The notes: generated by a model not told the origin, from the letters alone. Positions 23,346 through 33,645 are shown, counted from the stretch's first letter. The stretch is 64,000 bases of DNA from Saccharopolyspora dendranthemae (GCF_007829955.1 NZ_VIWX01000001.1:1860001-1924000); one strand, 5' to 3'. Program-made: numbers and translations.

Positions 23346-24323
23346 TCAAGGATTCGCAGGCGGCAAACTCGGCCATGCCAGGCGGGCCAGCCCGCGGGCG
23401 TAGTCGCACGCATCCGTGCCCGTCATGCCGGGCAAGGCGACGACGAGCTGGGCCACCTCCACCTGGCCGGCGACACGGCCGAAGGGGATGTGGGCGGTTT
23501 CGGCCGAGCACAGGGGAACCTGCGGGTCACCGCCGACGACGCTCAGGACCGTACGCCGCCCGTCGATCTGTTCCTCCACGGCGGCACCGTGCAGGAGCTT
23601 CGGCGGTTCGCCCGCCGTGTGCTGCAGCTGCACGCGCGGGGAGTCCGCGGACTGCTCTCCCCAGGAGCACACGTGGTTGGCCAGACCGGGGCGTGGTGTC
23701 GCCTCTTCCAAACCCGGGACCTGGTTCACCGACTCGGTGTCCAGCACGGCGCAGGGGTCCAGCAGGGCCAGTGAGTTGGACGGGTAGTCGCGGTGACCCG
23801 CGCGCCCCTGCTGCACCGCGTCGGCGACCAGCTTCGCGCCCGAATCGGCGATGCCGCACAACCCGGAGGCCGGGTCACCGGCCAGGAGGTCTGCGCTGAC
23901 CTGCAAGGAAACCCCATCGCCGAACTGCACTCGACGACTGCAGTGTCCGGGAACCGGCGCGCTCTGGGCGATGCTCAGTGCGCCGTGCTGCACGACCGGG
24001 TCCCCTTCTCCGCCTTCGTCAGGGCCCACCAGCTCGCCGACGGCGAGCTGGACGAGGGTTCGCTCGTCCGGTTTGAGGTGCAGCAGGCAGTAGTCCAGCG
24101 ACACCGTTCCCGCCTCCGACACCGCACCGAGGTGCCGCAGCGCGGCAGGATCGGTCAACGTGCACGGGTCGAGGGTGCGAAGCTCGCCGAGCATCGCACT
24201 CGCACTCGTATCGACCGGCCTGGATTCAACGGCCGGTCTCGAGGTGTCCGCTGTGCACCCGGCCAGCAGGACCCAGCACAGCAACAGCAGCAGCATGCCT
24301 CGGTGGCGACGCGGCGACATCAA
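23346..24323 (-). CDS. Lipoprotein with two DUF3558-like repeats
   Basis: The 325-residue protein has a lipoprotein signal (hydrophobic stretch, LLAGC with Cys23). Its mature part holds two related halves, each opening with a DPC motif (LRTLDPCTLTDP near residue 50 and LALLDPCAVLDT further on), then a cysteine in a short motif (LDYCLLHL; NHVCSWG). This DPC...C layout is typical of DUF3558 lipoproteins of Pseudonocardiaceae and mycobacteria, usually one repeat per protein. It is anchored outside the membrane; function unknown. It is transcribed towards the small zinc-ribbon-like gene. Confidence 0.78.
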   Translation of the reverse strand: MMSPRRHRGMLLLLLCWVLLAGCTADTSRPAVESRPVDTSASAMLGELRTLDPCTLTDPAALRHLGAVSEAGTVSLDYCLLHLKPDERTLVQLAVGELVGPDEGGEGDPVVQHGALSIAQSAPVPGHCSRRVQFGDGVSLQVSADLLAGDPASGLCGIADSGAKLVADAVQQGRAGHRDYPSNSLALLDPCAVLDTESVNQVPGLEEATPRPGLANHVCSWGEQSADSPRVQLQHTAGEPPKLLHGAAVEEQIDGRRTVLSVVGGDPQVPLCSAETAHIPFGRVAGQVEVAQLVVALPGMTGTDACDYARGLARLAWPSLPPANP

Positions 24324-24376
24324 CTCAGCCTAGCCCCCGACGACCTTGAAACGCAGTCACCGACACCGCTGACGAC

Positions 24377-24429
24377 GTGCGCGAGGGAACCTTCCTCTCA
24401 ATGCCAGTGACAGGAAGGTTCCCTTGCAC
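24377..24429. repeat. Inverted pair of the dispersed repeat (hairpin)
   Basis: The forward copy 24377-24400 (GTGCGCGAGGGAACCTTCCT...) faces the reverse copy 24406-24429 (AGTGACAGGAAGGTTCCC...), giving a stem of over 20 bp with a few mismatches and a five-base loop. It lies between the dhaM stop and the lipoprotein gene start. Confidence 0.8.
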
Positions 24430-24441
24430 AGGTCCGCGCGT

Positions 24442-25131
24442 CTATTCGTCGAAGTCGCGCTGGACGAGCTCGATGATGCGCTCGACGGCCTGCACGGCGT
24501 CGGGCCCGTTGGCGAGCAGGGTGATCCGATCGCCCTTGCGAGCGCCCAGGCCCATCAGGCCGAGGACGCTGAACGCGTCGGCCTGCTTCCCGTCCAAGGC
24601 GATCTTGACCGTGGCTTGCAACCCGGTGAGGCTGCGAGCGAGCAACGCGGCGGGCCGAGCGTGCAGTCCGACGTCGTTGGTCAGCTCGATTTCCCTTGTG
24701 ACCTGGTCCGTCGAATCCGATTCGGCACCGACGGGCTCGGCCGTGGCGGCTTCCGAACTGCCGCGGGCGCTTTCAGCTGCCTGCGCCACGGTCTTCATGT
24801 CGTTGCCGCCTTGCGCCGAAACAGCTGCGGCAACGGCACCCTCGACAAGCGGAGCGTCGACGACCCGCGCGGTCTCGGGATCGCCGAGGGTCTCCACCGC
24901 CAGATCGGCGACCATCTGCGCGCTACCGAGGTCGTAGAGCACGATCGCACCAGAACCGCTGTCGGCGTCGGAGAGCGCGGCCGAGACCCTCTCGAAGTCG
25001 GTGCCAACACCTCCGTCCGGCAGACCGCCGGCAGCAACGATGCGCACCTCGGGCGCCATCTGCGCGGCCAGCTCGACAACGCCCTCGGCGAGGCCTGCGC
25101 TGTGCGAGACGATGACCAGTCCTACGCTCAT
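24442..25131 (-). CDS. dhaM: DhaM phosphotransferase subunit fused to HPr
   Basis: The 229-residue protein has two domains. Residues 1-~130 are an EIIA-mannose-type domain (GLVIVSHSAGLAEGV, phosphoryl-accepting His10; AIVLYDLGSAQMVAD). After a Ser/Ala/Glu-rich linker, residues ~145-229 are an HPr domain with GLHARPAALL (His157) and FSVLGLMGLGARKGD. It passes phosphate from the PTS to DhaL for dihydroxyacetone phosphorylation. The enzyme I domain found in some DhaM proteins is absent, so a separate EI is needed. Its ATG overlaps the dhaL stop (ATGA). Confidence 0.92.
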   Translation of the reverse strand: MSVGLVIVSHSAGLAEGVVELAAQMAPEVRIVAAGGLPDGGVGTDFERVSAALSDADSGSGAIVLYDLGSAQMVADLAVETLGDPETARVVDAPLVEGAVAAAVSAQGGNDMKTVAQAAESARGSSEAATAEPVGAESDSTDQVTREIELTNDVGLHARPAALLARSLTGLQATVKIALDGKQADAFSVLGLMGLGARKGDRITLLANGPDAVQAVERIIELVQRDFDE

Positions 25132-25766
25132 GAACGGGCTCCCGCGGCTTCGGCGAATGCGGACAGCAGCAGCGCGGTGGAACGAGCACCTGGGTCGATG
25201 TGCCCGGCACTGCGCTCACCCAGGTACGACGCGCGTCCCTTGCGGGCCACGAGCTGTTCGGTGGACCGCACTCCCTGGTGCGCGGCTTCTGCGGCGGCAG
25301 CCAGCACCTTGGTGCCGTCGGCGCCGGATTCGGCGGCGTTCTTGGCTGCTTCGACCGCAGGAGAGAGCGCGTCGATCATCGTCTTGTCCCCGACCTCGGC
25401 GCGTCCACGCGCGACAACGCCTTCCATGCCTGCCTGCAGGGCTTTCGCCACACCCGCGGCGTCGAGCTCGGTTTCGTCCCCGACCGCCGCTGCCGCGCGC
25501 AGGAACGCCGTGCCGTAGAGGGGGCCGGACGCTCCGCCGACGGTGGAGATCAGAACCGTAGCGGCGAGTTTCAGCGCGGCACCCGGGGTTTCGGGATCAG
25601 TCGTGTCCATCTTGGCGGCGACCGCCCGAAAACCGCGGTCCATGTTCTCGCCGTGGTCGGCGTCGCCGATCTCACGGTCCAGCTGAATCAGCTCGTCGCG
25701 GTGCTCGGCGACCACGGCGGCACCCGCCCGGAGCGCGGCGATGACGTCCTGTGTTGTGCAACCCAT
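25128..25766 (-). CDS. dhaL: Dihydroxyacetone kinase subunit DhaL
   Basis: The 212-residue ADP-binding subunit of PTS-dependent dihydroxyacetone kinase carries LDREIGDADHGENMDRGF (the Mg-ADP-binding aspartates), then STVGGASGPLYGTAFL, GDKTMIDALSPA and the C-terminal GRASYLGERSAGHIDPGARS. ADP stays bound and is recharged by DhaM. The frame reaches 25784, but GAGGAGG lies within that extension, so the ATG at 25766 is taken. It is the middle gene of the dhaKLM operon. Confidence 0.94.
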   Translation of the reverse strand: MGCTTQDVIAALRAGAAVVAEHRDELIQLDREIGDADHGENMDRGFRAVAAKMDTTDPETPGAALKLAATVLISTVGGASGPLYGTAFLRAAAAVGDETELDAAGVAKALQAGMEGVVARGRAEVGDKTMIDALSPAVEAAKNAAESGADGTKVLAAAAEAAHQGVRSTEQLVARKGRASYLGERSAGHIDPGARSTALLLSAFAEAAGARS

Positions 25767-25780
25767 CCTGGGACTCCTCC

Positions 25781-26776
<996 letters not shown>

Positions 26777-26890
26777 CCGCTGGCCTCCTTGCTTGCGCTC
26801 CCCGCCGGGACTTGGCGCGATCAACCGCGCGCGGTCAACTCTGCCCGGGACGTGCGCCCGCGCGCATCCCCCTGACGAACGCCGGGGGAT

Positions 26891-26916
26891 GCGAGCAAGG
26901 GAACCTTCCTGTCACC
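26891..26916 (+). repeat. Dispersed GGGAACC repeat, single copy
   Basis: GCGAGCAA followed by GGGAACCTTCCTGTCACC, in the gap between the dhaK start and the aldehyde dehydrogenase gene end. Confidence 0.85.
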
Positions 26917-26958
26917 ACAGGCGCAAGCCAAGGCCCCGACCGGGGTGCACCGGAGCGC

Positions 26959-28467
26959 TCAGCGGCCCCGCGCCAGCTTGATGATCTTGACGACCGTGCG
27001 CACCGTTCCCTTCGGGCGGGCGAAGCTCATCGGATTGAGCGGGATCTTGAACTTGGTGCGGGTCACCGACTGCGGGCGGGCGAACTCGCGCAGGCCGTCG
27101 GCACCGTGGATCCGGCCGAAGCCGGAATCTCCGACACCGCCGAAGGGCAGCGCGGGCACACCGGCGAAGGCGATCACCGAGTTGACGGCGACCATGCCGC
27201 TGCGCAGCCGGCGAGCCAGCTCCTGGCCGCGAGCCCGTGAGAAGACGGTGGCGCCGAGTCCGTACTTGGTGGCGTTGGCGAGGGCGACGGCCTCGTCCAC
27301 GTCGCGGACCCGCTGCACGACCAGGGTCGGACCGAAGGTCTCCTCGGTGATGGCCGACGAGTCCTCCGGGACGTCGGCGATCACCACGGGCTCCACGAAC
27401 GGCGGGCGCACCGAGTCACGTCCGCCCACCACTGCCCGCCCGCCGCGTTCGATCGCGTTGTCGATGTGGTCGCGAATGATGTTGACCTGCGAAGCCATCG
27501 TGATGGGACCGAAGTCGGCACCCGGTTCACCGCCCGGGCGCAGCTTGGCCGCGCGGTCGCTGACCATCTTCAAGAACCGGTCGGCCACGGCGTCGTGGAC
27601 GTACACGCGCTCCACGCCGATGCAGGTCTGGCCCGCGTTGGACATGGCTCCCCACACCGCGGCGTCGGCGGCCGCAGCGAGGTCGGCGTCGGCGTCGACG
27701 ATCAGGGCGTCCTTGCCACCGCACTCCACGAGAACCGGGATGAGATTCTCCGCGCACGAGGCCATCACGCGCTTGCCGGTGGCGGTGGAACCGGTGAAGG
27801 CCACCTTGTTCACACCGGACTGGCACAGCGCGGCGCCGGTCTGGCCGTACCCGGTCACCAGGCGGAACACCGGGTGCTCCGGTACCGCCTCGGCGAAGCT
27901 CTTGACCAGCCATTCCCCCACGCCGGGGGTGAGTTCACTGGGCTTGAACACCACGGCGTTGCCCGCCGCGAGCGCGTAAGCGATCGATCCCATGGGAGTG
28001 AAGGCCGGGTAGTTCCAGGGTCCGATGACGCCAACGACGCCGTAGGGGAGGTACTCGACCGTGGCGGTCTGGTTGGACATCAGAACACCGGGCGAGACCT
28101 TGCGGCGCTTGAGGACCTTCTCCGCGTTGGAGGTGGCCCAGGCCAAGTGGTCGATGACGAGCACGAGTTCGAGCTTGGCGTCCTCGAGCGGCTTGCCTGT
28201 CTCGGCGCACACCACGGCCGCGAGTTCGTCTAGGCGTTTGACCAGCAGTTTGCGCCATTGGTCGAGATGCGTCTTGCGGCCGGAGAATCCGAGCTCGTCC
28301 CACGCGGTCTGCGCCTCGCGGGCCGCTGCGACCCTGCTCTCAACCGCCTCGGCGTCGTGGATCGGATGCTCGCCCACCACCTCACCGGTGCGCGGGTCGA
28401 TCGACTGGAACGTCTCGAACCGCGCGCTGGCGATCTCCTCGACGTTCCCCCGGGCGGTCTGGGTCAT
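26959..28467 (-). CDS. NAD(P)-dependent aldehyde dehydrogenase
   Basis: The 502-residue enzyme shows the ALDH superfamily marks: the cofactor-binding GVIGPWNYPAFTP and FTGSTATGKRV, the general base Glu in LVECGGKDALIV and the catalytic Cys in SNAGQTCIGVERVYV. A C-terminal FGGVGDSGFGRIHG closes the family pattern. The closest class appears to be succinate-semialdehyde or broad aliphatic/aromatic aldehyde dehydrogenases; the substrate is not decidable. The ATG at 28467 follows GGGAGG. It is probably monocistronic, flanked by the repeat on its 3' side. Confidence 0.9.
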   Translation of the reverse strand: MTQTARGNVEEIASARFETFQSIDPRTGEVVGEHPIHDAEAVESRVAAAREAQTAWDELGFSGRKTHLDQWRKLLVKRLDELAAVVCAETGKPLEDAKLELVLVIDHLAWATSNAEKVLKRRKVSPGVLMSNQTATVEYLPYGVVGVIGPWNYPAFTPMGSIAYALAAGNAVVFKPSELTPGVGEWLVKSFAEAVPEHPVFRLVTGYGQTGAALCQSGVNKVAFTGSTATGKRVMASCAENLIPVLVECGGKDALIVDADADLAAAADAAVWGAMSNAGQTCIGVERVYVHDAVADRFLKMVSDRAAKLRPGGEPGADFGPITMASQVNIIRDHIDNAIERGGRAVVGGRDSVRPPFVEPVVIADVPEDSSAITEETFGPTLVVQRVRDVDEAVALANATKYGLGATVFSRARGQELARRLRSGMVAVNSVIAFAGVPALPFGGVGDSGFGRIHGADGLREFARPQSVTRTKFKIPLNPMSFARPKGTVRTVVKIIKLARGR

Positions 28468-28576
28468 TGCCGGCCTCCCACCATTGCGACGTTCGTTGTC
28501 AATGCGCAGCCTACGAAATCACCGGGCGGGAAAGAACCGTCATGTACCGCCCGACTCATGTGCTGGACAAGAGCTG

Positions 28577-28598
28577 TTGACACTGGTGCACTTGTCAG
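28577..28598. promoter_or_regulatory. Palindrome, possible operator
   Basis: TTGACACTGGTGCACTTGTC followed by AG: TGACA and TGTCA arms around a central GTGCAC, about 110 bases upstream of the aldehyde dehydrogenase start. The form suits a dimeric regulator site; none is identified. Confidence 0.3.
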
Positions 28599-28675
28599 CT
28601 GCGCGCTGGCGGACACGCTAGCCAGACGATCTTGAATTCGGAACCGGAACGGCGAAATCGGTGCCGAAAAGCGAA

Positions 28676-28707
28676 ACGGCGCCCGCACGTTGAAGTGCGG
28701 ACGCCGT
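28676..28707 (-). terminator. Terminator of the symporter operon
   Basis: A 13-bp stem with one mismatch (28676-28688 with 28695-28707) and a six-base loop. On the minus strand it is followed by TTCGCTTTTC. It lies 16 bases after the small membrane protein gene. Confidence 0.75.
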
Positions 28708-28722
28708 CCCGGCCAGCTCACG

Positions 28723-28986
28723 TCACTCGGCGGCGGTGCCGCCCTCGACGTCATCGGGAACCGCGATCGGGCGCAGGCGTGCCCACGCGATGAACACCGC
28801 GGCGAACACGACCATGCCGACGCCGGCCCACAGGTTGATGTTGAGCCCGGCGGACTTGTCGATCTCGGCTTGCGGCTGGATGAAACCGAGCACCACGAGC
28901 ACGACTCCGTAGATCGCGAACAGCAGCGCGATCACCGTGCGAATGTCGAAGGCACCTGCGCTGTGCCCCGAACCTCCACTAGCCAT
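28723..28986 (-). CDS. Small two-helix membrane protein beside a symporter
   Basis: The 87-residue protein has two hydrophobic helices (TVIALLFAIYGVVLVVLGFI and LWAGVGMVVFAAVFIAWARL) joined by a short polar loop, with a Gly/Ser-rich start and an acidic end. It is transcribed 22 bases after the sodium-solute symporter gene, so the two very likely form an operon. Small two-helix partners accompany several SSS symporters; an accessory role here is inferred. Confidence 0.75.
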   Translation of the reverse strand: MASGGSGHSAGAFDIRTVIALLFAIYGVVLVVLGFIQPQAEIDKSAGLNINLWAGVGMVVFAAVFIAWARLRPIAVPDDVEGGTAAE

Positions 28987-29008
28987 GAGATTTCCTCCCG
29001 ATCCAGGC

Positions 29009-30685
29009 TCAGCCGAAGATGATGTTGAGGGCGACGATCAGGATCAGCGCGATGCCGGCCAGCAGACCCGGACGCCGGTACCAGCCGGAGTCCTCGCCCG
29101 AGGTCGACGCCTGCAGGTTCTCCTTCGGCGTCAGGCCCCAGACCAGGCCGACCAGCTGCTCCTCGGTCTTGGGCTTGGTGGCCAGCGAGACGACGACGCT
29201 GACCACGATGTCGACTACGAACGCCACACCGGCACCGACGAAGCTCGCACCCTGGCCGGGCAGGTCCAGCACTCCGGTCTCGGACAGAGCGTAGACCGTG
29301 ATGGCCGACGCCGTACCCAGCACCAGACCGGACCAACCGGCGTGCGCGGTCATCCGCTTCCAGAACATGCCCAGGATGAAGGTCGCGAACAGCGGCGCGT
29401 TGAAGAACGAGAACAACTGCTGCAGGTAGTCCATCAGGTTCTCGTAGCCGGAGGCGATGAACGCGGTGCCCACGGCGGCGAGAGTGGCGCCGACGGTGAC
29501 CCAGCGCCCCATCTGCAGGTAGTAGTTGTCCGGCTTGTCCTTGACGACGTACGCCTGCCAGATGTCGTAGGTGAACACCGTGTTGAACGACGACAGGTTC
29601 GCGGCCATACCGGCCATGAAGGACGCGAGCAGACCAGCCAGCGCGATACCGAGGATGCCGTTGGGCAGCAGGTCTCGCATCATCAGCAGGATCGCGTCGT
29701 TGTAGTCGTACGGACCCTGCTCGGTGAGCTTGTAGTTGGTCATCTCCGGGATGATCACCGCGGCGATCATCCCGGGGATGATCACGATGAACGGGATGAA
29801 CATCTTCGGGAAGGCACCGATGATCGGGGTCCGCTGCGCGGCCGACATCGACTTGGATGCCATCGCGCGCTGGACCTCGACGAAGTTGGTGGTCCAGTAA
29901 CCGAAGGACAGCACGAACCCGAGACCGAAGATCATGCCGACGACGCTGAGAATCGGGTTGCTGAAGCCGGTGAGCTCAGCACCCGGCCAGGCGGTCAGCT
30001 GCTCGGCGCCGCCCTTGCTCGCGGACACCTTGTCGACCAGACCCTGCACGCCGCCGACCTTGACCAGACCGACGATGGTCAGCGGCAGCAGCGCCGCGAC
30101 GATCACGAAGAACTGGAGCACCTCGTTGTAGATGGCCGCGGACAGGCCACCCAGCGCGGTGTAGGAGAGCACGATCAGCGCCGCGACGAGGACCGAGACC
30201 CACAGCGGCCAGCCCAGCAGCGCATTGACGATGCTGGCCAGCAGGTACAGGTTCACACCGGCGATGAGCACCTGGGCCAGGGCGAAGGAAATGCCGTTGA
30301 CCAGGTGCGCGGCCTTGCCGAATCGCCGGAGCATGAATTCGGGAACGCTTCGGACCTTCGAGCCGTAGTAGAACGGCATCATGACCACGCCGAGGAACAG
30401 CATGGCCGGAACTGCACCGATCCAGAAGTAATGCATCGTCGGCATTCCGTATTCGGCACCGTTGGCCGACATGCCGATGATTTCGATGGCACCGAGGTTC
30501 GCCGAGATGAACGCCAGACCTGTCACCCATGCGGGCAGCGCGCGCCCGGAGAGGAAGAAGTCCAGGCTGGTTGAAACGGCTCGCCGTGCAATCCAGCCGA
30601 TCCCCAGCACGAACGCGAAATACAGCGCCAACAACACGTAGTCGACGCCGTTCGCGTCGAGTAGCTGACCTTGGGCTAGCAGCAC
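29009..30685 (-). CDS. Sodium-solute symporter (SSS family)
   Basis: The 558-residue membrane transporter has about 13-14 hydrophobic segments. Family patterns include DFFLSGRALPAWVTGLAFISANLGAIE, MLFLGVVMMPFYYGSKVRSVPEFMLRRFG and GLSAAIYNEVLQFF. The sequence most resembles the sodium/sugar (SglT-like) branch; substrate not decidable. The GTG at 30685 is preferred because GGGAGGTGG precedes it by a few bases; the frame is open to 30736. It forms an operon with the small membrane protein downstream. Confidence 0.87.
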   Translation of the reverse strand: MLLAQGQLLDANGVDYVLLALYFAFVLGIGWIARRAVSTSLDFFLSGRALPAWVTGLAFISANLGAIEIIGMSANGAEYGMPTMHYFWIGAVPAMLFLGVVMMPFYYGSKVRSVPEFMLRRFGKAAHLVNGISFALAQVLIAGVNLYLLASIVNALLGWPLWVSVLVAALIVLSYTALGGLSAAIYNEVLQFFVIVAALLPLTIVGLVKVGGVQGLVDKVSASKGGAEQLTAWPGAELTGFSNPILSVVGMIFGLGFVLSFGYWTTNFVEVQRAMASKSMSAAQRTPIIGAFPKMFIPFIVIIPGMIAAVIIPEMTNYKLTEQGPYDYNDAILLMMRDLLPNGILGIALAGLLASFMAGMAANLSSFNTVFTYDIWQAYVVKDKPDNYYLQMGRWVTVGATLAAVGTAFIASGYENLMDYLQQLFSFFNAPLFATFILGMFWKRMTAHAGWSGLVLGTASAITVYALSETGVLDLPGQGASFVGAGVAFVVDIVVSVVVSLATKPKTEEQLVGLVWGLTPKENLQASTSGEDSGWYRRPGLLAGIALILIVALNIIFG

Positions 30686-30940
30686 TGCCGCCCCACCTCC
30701 CACAGACCCAACAAAGTCAAACGAGAACCACCACATTCGCGATAGCGGTCGGACAGTACCGCACAGATGGGGCGTCGACCGTGAGTCGATATCAATTCGT
30801 TGGGGAAGACACTAAATCGATCACGGAACTTCCGCCGAGTGGCGTCACGCAGGGGACTTTCCGGTCGTACGCGTGTGCACCCCGTCATCACCCGGGGCCA
30901 TGCGAGTGATATACGCGAACGGCCGCCGAATTCGACGCAC

Positions 30941-30958
30941 CGTGACGGTATCGTCACG
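30941..30958. promoter_or_regulatory. Palindromic operator-like site before the 63-aa gene
   Basis: CGTGACGGTATCGTCACG has two perfect seven-base arms with a four-base centre, 32 bases before the ATG of the small gene. The 300-base divergent region from 30686 otherwise holds no gene that I recognise. Confidence 0.5.
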
Positions 30959-30989
30959 TTATGCATTCGCGACGCTGCGGGGAGGAATC

Positions 30990-31181
30990 ATGAACGCCCG
31001 TGTCGACCTGGCGATCAGCGCCGGCCTCGCGCGAGACCCGCTCGAACGATCCCGCCCCGACACCGATGCCGAACGTTCGGACCGCCCCGCGAAGCTGCTG
31101 CACCAGTTGGCCGCCGCCCTCGCGCCGCTGTCCGCACTCCGCCTGCACACCAGCAACTGCCCTGGTCAGGCAGACAGCTGA
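30990..31181 (+). CDS. Small protein of unknown function (63 aa)
   Basis: A short reading frame with a strong ribosome-binding site (GGGGAGGA, about five bases before the ATG). The 63-residue product (NARVDLAISAGLARDPLERS..., then AKLLHQLAAALAPLSALRLH) has a hydrophilic first half and an Ala/Leu-rich amphipathic helix. It has two sequence-level supports: the ribosome-binding site and the perfect palindrome at 30941-30958. I recognise no family. It stands alone between the symporter operon and nucS. Confidence 0.5.
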   Translation: MNARVDLAISAGLARDPLERSRPDTDAERSDRPAKLLHQLAAALAPLSALRLHTSNCPGQADS

Positions 31182-31205
31182 TCGCCGCGTCGCCGGTCCG
31201 CGGCT

Positions 31206-31230
31206 GCGAGCACGGGAACCTTTCGGTCAC
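31206..31230 (+). repeat. Dispersed GGGAACC repeat, TTTCGGTCAC variant
   Basis: GCGAGCAC followed by GGGAACCTTTCGGTCAC, 24 bases after the 63-aa gene. A second, strongly degenerate match (GTGAGCCCGGGAACTTTCCC) lies at 31284-31302. The remaining ~160 bases to nucS show nothing else. Confidence 0.7.
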
Positions 31231-31465
31231 TCCGCGCCCGCGAGCGTTCCCCGACCGGTGATCCTTTTCGGAGCCAAGAATGGTGAGCCCGGGAACTTTC
31301 CCGGCGCTGCCGTTTTTCGCACCATTTTCGGTCGAGACGCGGACGCCGATCACGTTCCGCAACGGCGCGAATGCGCGCGGCGAAGAACTCCGTTTGGGCA
31401 TCGCACCAGTTCACGAACACCCGCAGCGGAATTGTTGACCGCCCCGCTGACTCAGAAAACGCGGA

Positions 31466-32125
31466 TCAGAACAGGCGGTACTCGTCGGGTTCGATGCCGC
31501 GCAGCTTGTCGTAGTCCAGCACCACGCAGCGGATCCCGCGATCTTCGGCCAGCGTCCGCGCCTGCGGCTTGATCTGCTGCGCAGCGAACACACCCGCGAC
31601 CGGGGCGAGCAGCGGGTCCCGGTTGAGCAGCTCCAGATAGCGGGTCAGCTGCTCGACACCATCGATCTCGCCGCGCCGCTTGATCTCGACCGCGACGCTC
31701 TTGCCCGCGTCATCCCTGCACATGAGGTCGACCGGACCGATCGCCGTCGGGAATTCGCGGCGAACCAGCGACCACCCGTCGCCCAAGGTCGTGACGTGCT
31801 CGGCCAGCAGCTCCTGCAAGTGCGACTCGACGCCGTCCTTCACCAGACCCGGCTCGGCGCCCAACTCGTGCTTGGAGTCGTGCAGCACCTCGTCGACGGT
31901 GATCACCAGCTTCTCGCCGGCCTTGTTCTGCACCGTCCACACGTCGTGGTCCTCGATGAGCCAGCAGGGCGGGCTCATCCAGTTCAACGGCTTGTAAGCG
32001 CGGTCATCGGAATGCACCGACACGGAACCATCGGACTTCACCAGCAGCAGTCGCTGCGCCATCGGCAGGTGCGCGGTGAGACGACCGACGTAGTCCACCT
32101 GGCAGCGGGCAATCACAAGTCGCAC
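31466..32125 (-). CDS. nucS: Endonuclease NucS (mismatch-specific, EndoMS)
   Basis: The 219-residue protein starts [22 protein letters not shown], the conserved NucS N-terminus. The C-terminal nuclease domain has the RecB-like active site: Asp in [11 protein letters not shown] and Glu-x-Lys in [33 protein letters not shown] follows. NucS cuts both strands at mismatches and replaces MutS/MutL mismatch repair in actinobacteria and archaea, with help from the sliding clamp. The GTG at 32125 gives the exact conserved start. The extreme C-terminus PDEYRLF is the sort of tail that could contact the clamp. Confidence 0.95.
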   Translation of the reverse strand: MRLVIARCQVDYVGRLTAHLPMAQRLLLVKSDGSVSVHSDDRAYKPLNWMSPPCWLIEDHDVWTVQNKAGEKLVITVDEVLHDSKHELGAEPGLVKDGVESHLQELLAEHVTTLGDGWSLVRREFPTAIGPVDLMCRDDAGKSVAVEIKRRGEIDGVEQLTRYLELLNRDPLLAPVAGVFAAQQIKPQARTLAEDRGIRCVVLDYDKLRGIEPDEYRLF

Positions 32126-32244
32126 CCGGCACAGAGTACGGGCGCAGCGATCGATGTCGAGCACCCCCACGGGTGATCAACAAGAATCAGCCGTCAGGAC
32201 CCGCGCCGCACGCCCTCCCACCACCGGCGTTACCGTTACCGCTC

Positions 32245-33645
32245 GTGTCTTTCGCCCGAAGCCTGGTCCGCGTCAAACCTGCCGAACGGCTCTCCAGCGA
32301 GGGCTCGCACAGCGAGCTGAACCGCACGCTCGGCCTGGTGCCGCTGGTGGCCCTGTCCGTGGGTGCGACGCTGGGAACCGGCATCTTCGTGGTGCTCGCC
32401 GAGGCCGCGCCGGCAGCGGGCCCGGCCGTGGTGGTCTCGTTCGTCCTCGCCGGACTGGCAGCGTTGTGCTCAGCCCTGTCCTACGCGGAACTCGCGGGCA
32501 GCGTCCCCGTCTCCGGATCCGCCTACTCCTACACCTATGCGACGCTCGGCGAGATCATCGCTTGGATCTGCGGCTGGTGCCTGCTCCTGGAGTACGGGGT
32601 GTCGGTCGCGGCCGTCGCCGTCGGCTGGGGCGGCTACCTCAACGAATTCCTCGAGGGCACCATCGGCATGACCATCCCGGAGGCCCTGGCCGCGCCGCCG
32701 GGCGAAGGCGGCGTCGTCAACGTTCCCGCCGCGGTCGTCGTGCTGCTGGCCACCGGTGTGCTGCTGCTGGGCGTGCGGGAGAGCGCGTGGGCCACCACCG
32801 TCACCACCGTGCTCAAGATCGCGGTCCTGGTGTTCTTCGTCGCCGTGGCGCTCACCGCGTTCAACTCCGGGAACATGACTCCCTTCGCGCCTACCGGGAT
32901 CGCCGGAATCTCGGTGGGCGCCTCCGCGGTGTTCTTCTCCTTCATCGGCTTCGACGCCGCCTCCACAGCGGGCGAGGAGGCGCGCAACCCCCAGCGCGAT
33001 CTGCCGAGGGCGATCATCCTGTCGCTGATCATCGTCACCGCCATGTACGTGCTGGTGGCCTTCGCAGCGGTGGGCGCGGTCGGTGCGGGCGTGCTGGGCG
33101 AGTCCGACGCATCGCTGGCCACGGCCCTGCGCGTGGTCACCGGACAGGGCTGGCCCGCCGTCGTGCTCGCGCTGGGCGCCGTGATCGCCATCGCCTCGGT
33201 CGTGCTCACCGTGCTGTACGGGCAGACGCGCATCCTGGTGGCCATGTCGCGCGATGGTCTGGTCCCACCCGTGCTGTCGCGGGTCAACCGCCGGTCCGTT
33301 CCGGCACGCAACACCGCCCTGGTGGGAATCCTGGTGGCGCTGCTGGCCGCCGTCGTGCCGCTCAACCAGCTCGCCGAAGCCACCAGCATCGGCACGCTCG
33401 TCGCATTCGGACTGGTCAACATCGGTGTCGTGGTGCTGCGGCGAACGCGCCCCGAGCTCCCGCGGAGCTTCCGCACGCCGCTGATGCCGTTCGTCCCCTT
33501 GCTCGGCCTCGCGCTGTGCGCGTACCTGATCACCGGGCTTGACGCGGTCACCTGGTTGACCTTCGCGATCTGGACTCTGCTCGGACTGGGCGTGTACTTC
33601 GCCTACGGTCGCCGGAAGTCGCAGCTCAACCACGCGAGCGAGTAG
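32245..33645 (+). CDS. APC-family amino acid permease
   Basis: The protein is about 466 residues with 12 predicted hydrophobic segments. GATLGTGIFVVLAEAAPAAGPA matches the first-helix signature of the APC family, and FFSFIGFDAASTAGEEARNPQRDLPRAI and LYGQTRILVAMSRDGLVP match the cationic amino acid transporter branch (YfnA/CAT-like). The likely start is the GTG at 32245 with no visible ribosome-binding site; the frame is open to 32173. It is divergent from nucS. The last codons run into a degenerate repeat-like stretch (GCGAGCGAGTAGGGGAACC). Confidence 0.87.
   Translation: MSFARSLVRVKPAERLSSEGSHSELNRTLGLVPLVALSVGATLGTGIFVVLAEAAPAAGPAVVVSFVLAGLAALCSALSYAELAGSVPVSGSAYSYTYATLGEIIAWICGWCLLLEYGVSVAAVAVGWGGYLNEFLEGTIGMTIPEALAAPPGEGGVVNVPAAVVVLLATGVLLLGVRESAWATTVTTVLKIAVLVFFVAVALTAFNSGNMTPFAPTGIAGISVGASAVFFSFIGFDAASTAGEEARNPQRDLPRAIILSLIIVTAMYVLVAFAAVGAVGAGVLGESDASLATALRVVTGQGWPAVVLALGAVIAIASVVLTVLYGQTRILVAMSRDGLVPPVLSRVNRRSVPARNTALVGILVALLAAVVPLNQLAEATSIGTLVAFGLVNIGVVVLRRTRPELPRSFRTPLMPFVPLLGLALCAYLITGLDAVTWLTFAIWTLLGLGVYFAYGRRKSQLNHASE

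Noticed and set aside
23505..23534. Repeat-like GAGCACAGGGGAACCT inside the DUF3558-like lipoprotein gene
   Set aside because: Too many changes and shifts against the consensus; it can be chance in GC-rich coding DNA.
31166..31420. 84-codon minus-strand frame
   Set aside because: It runs through a repeat copy, lacks a ribosome-binding site and has an atypical Arg-rich composition.
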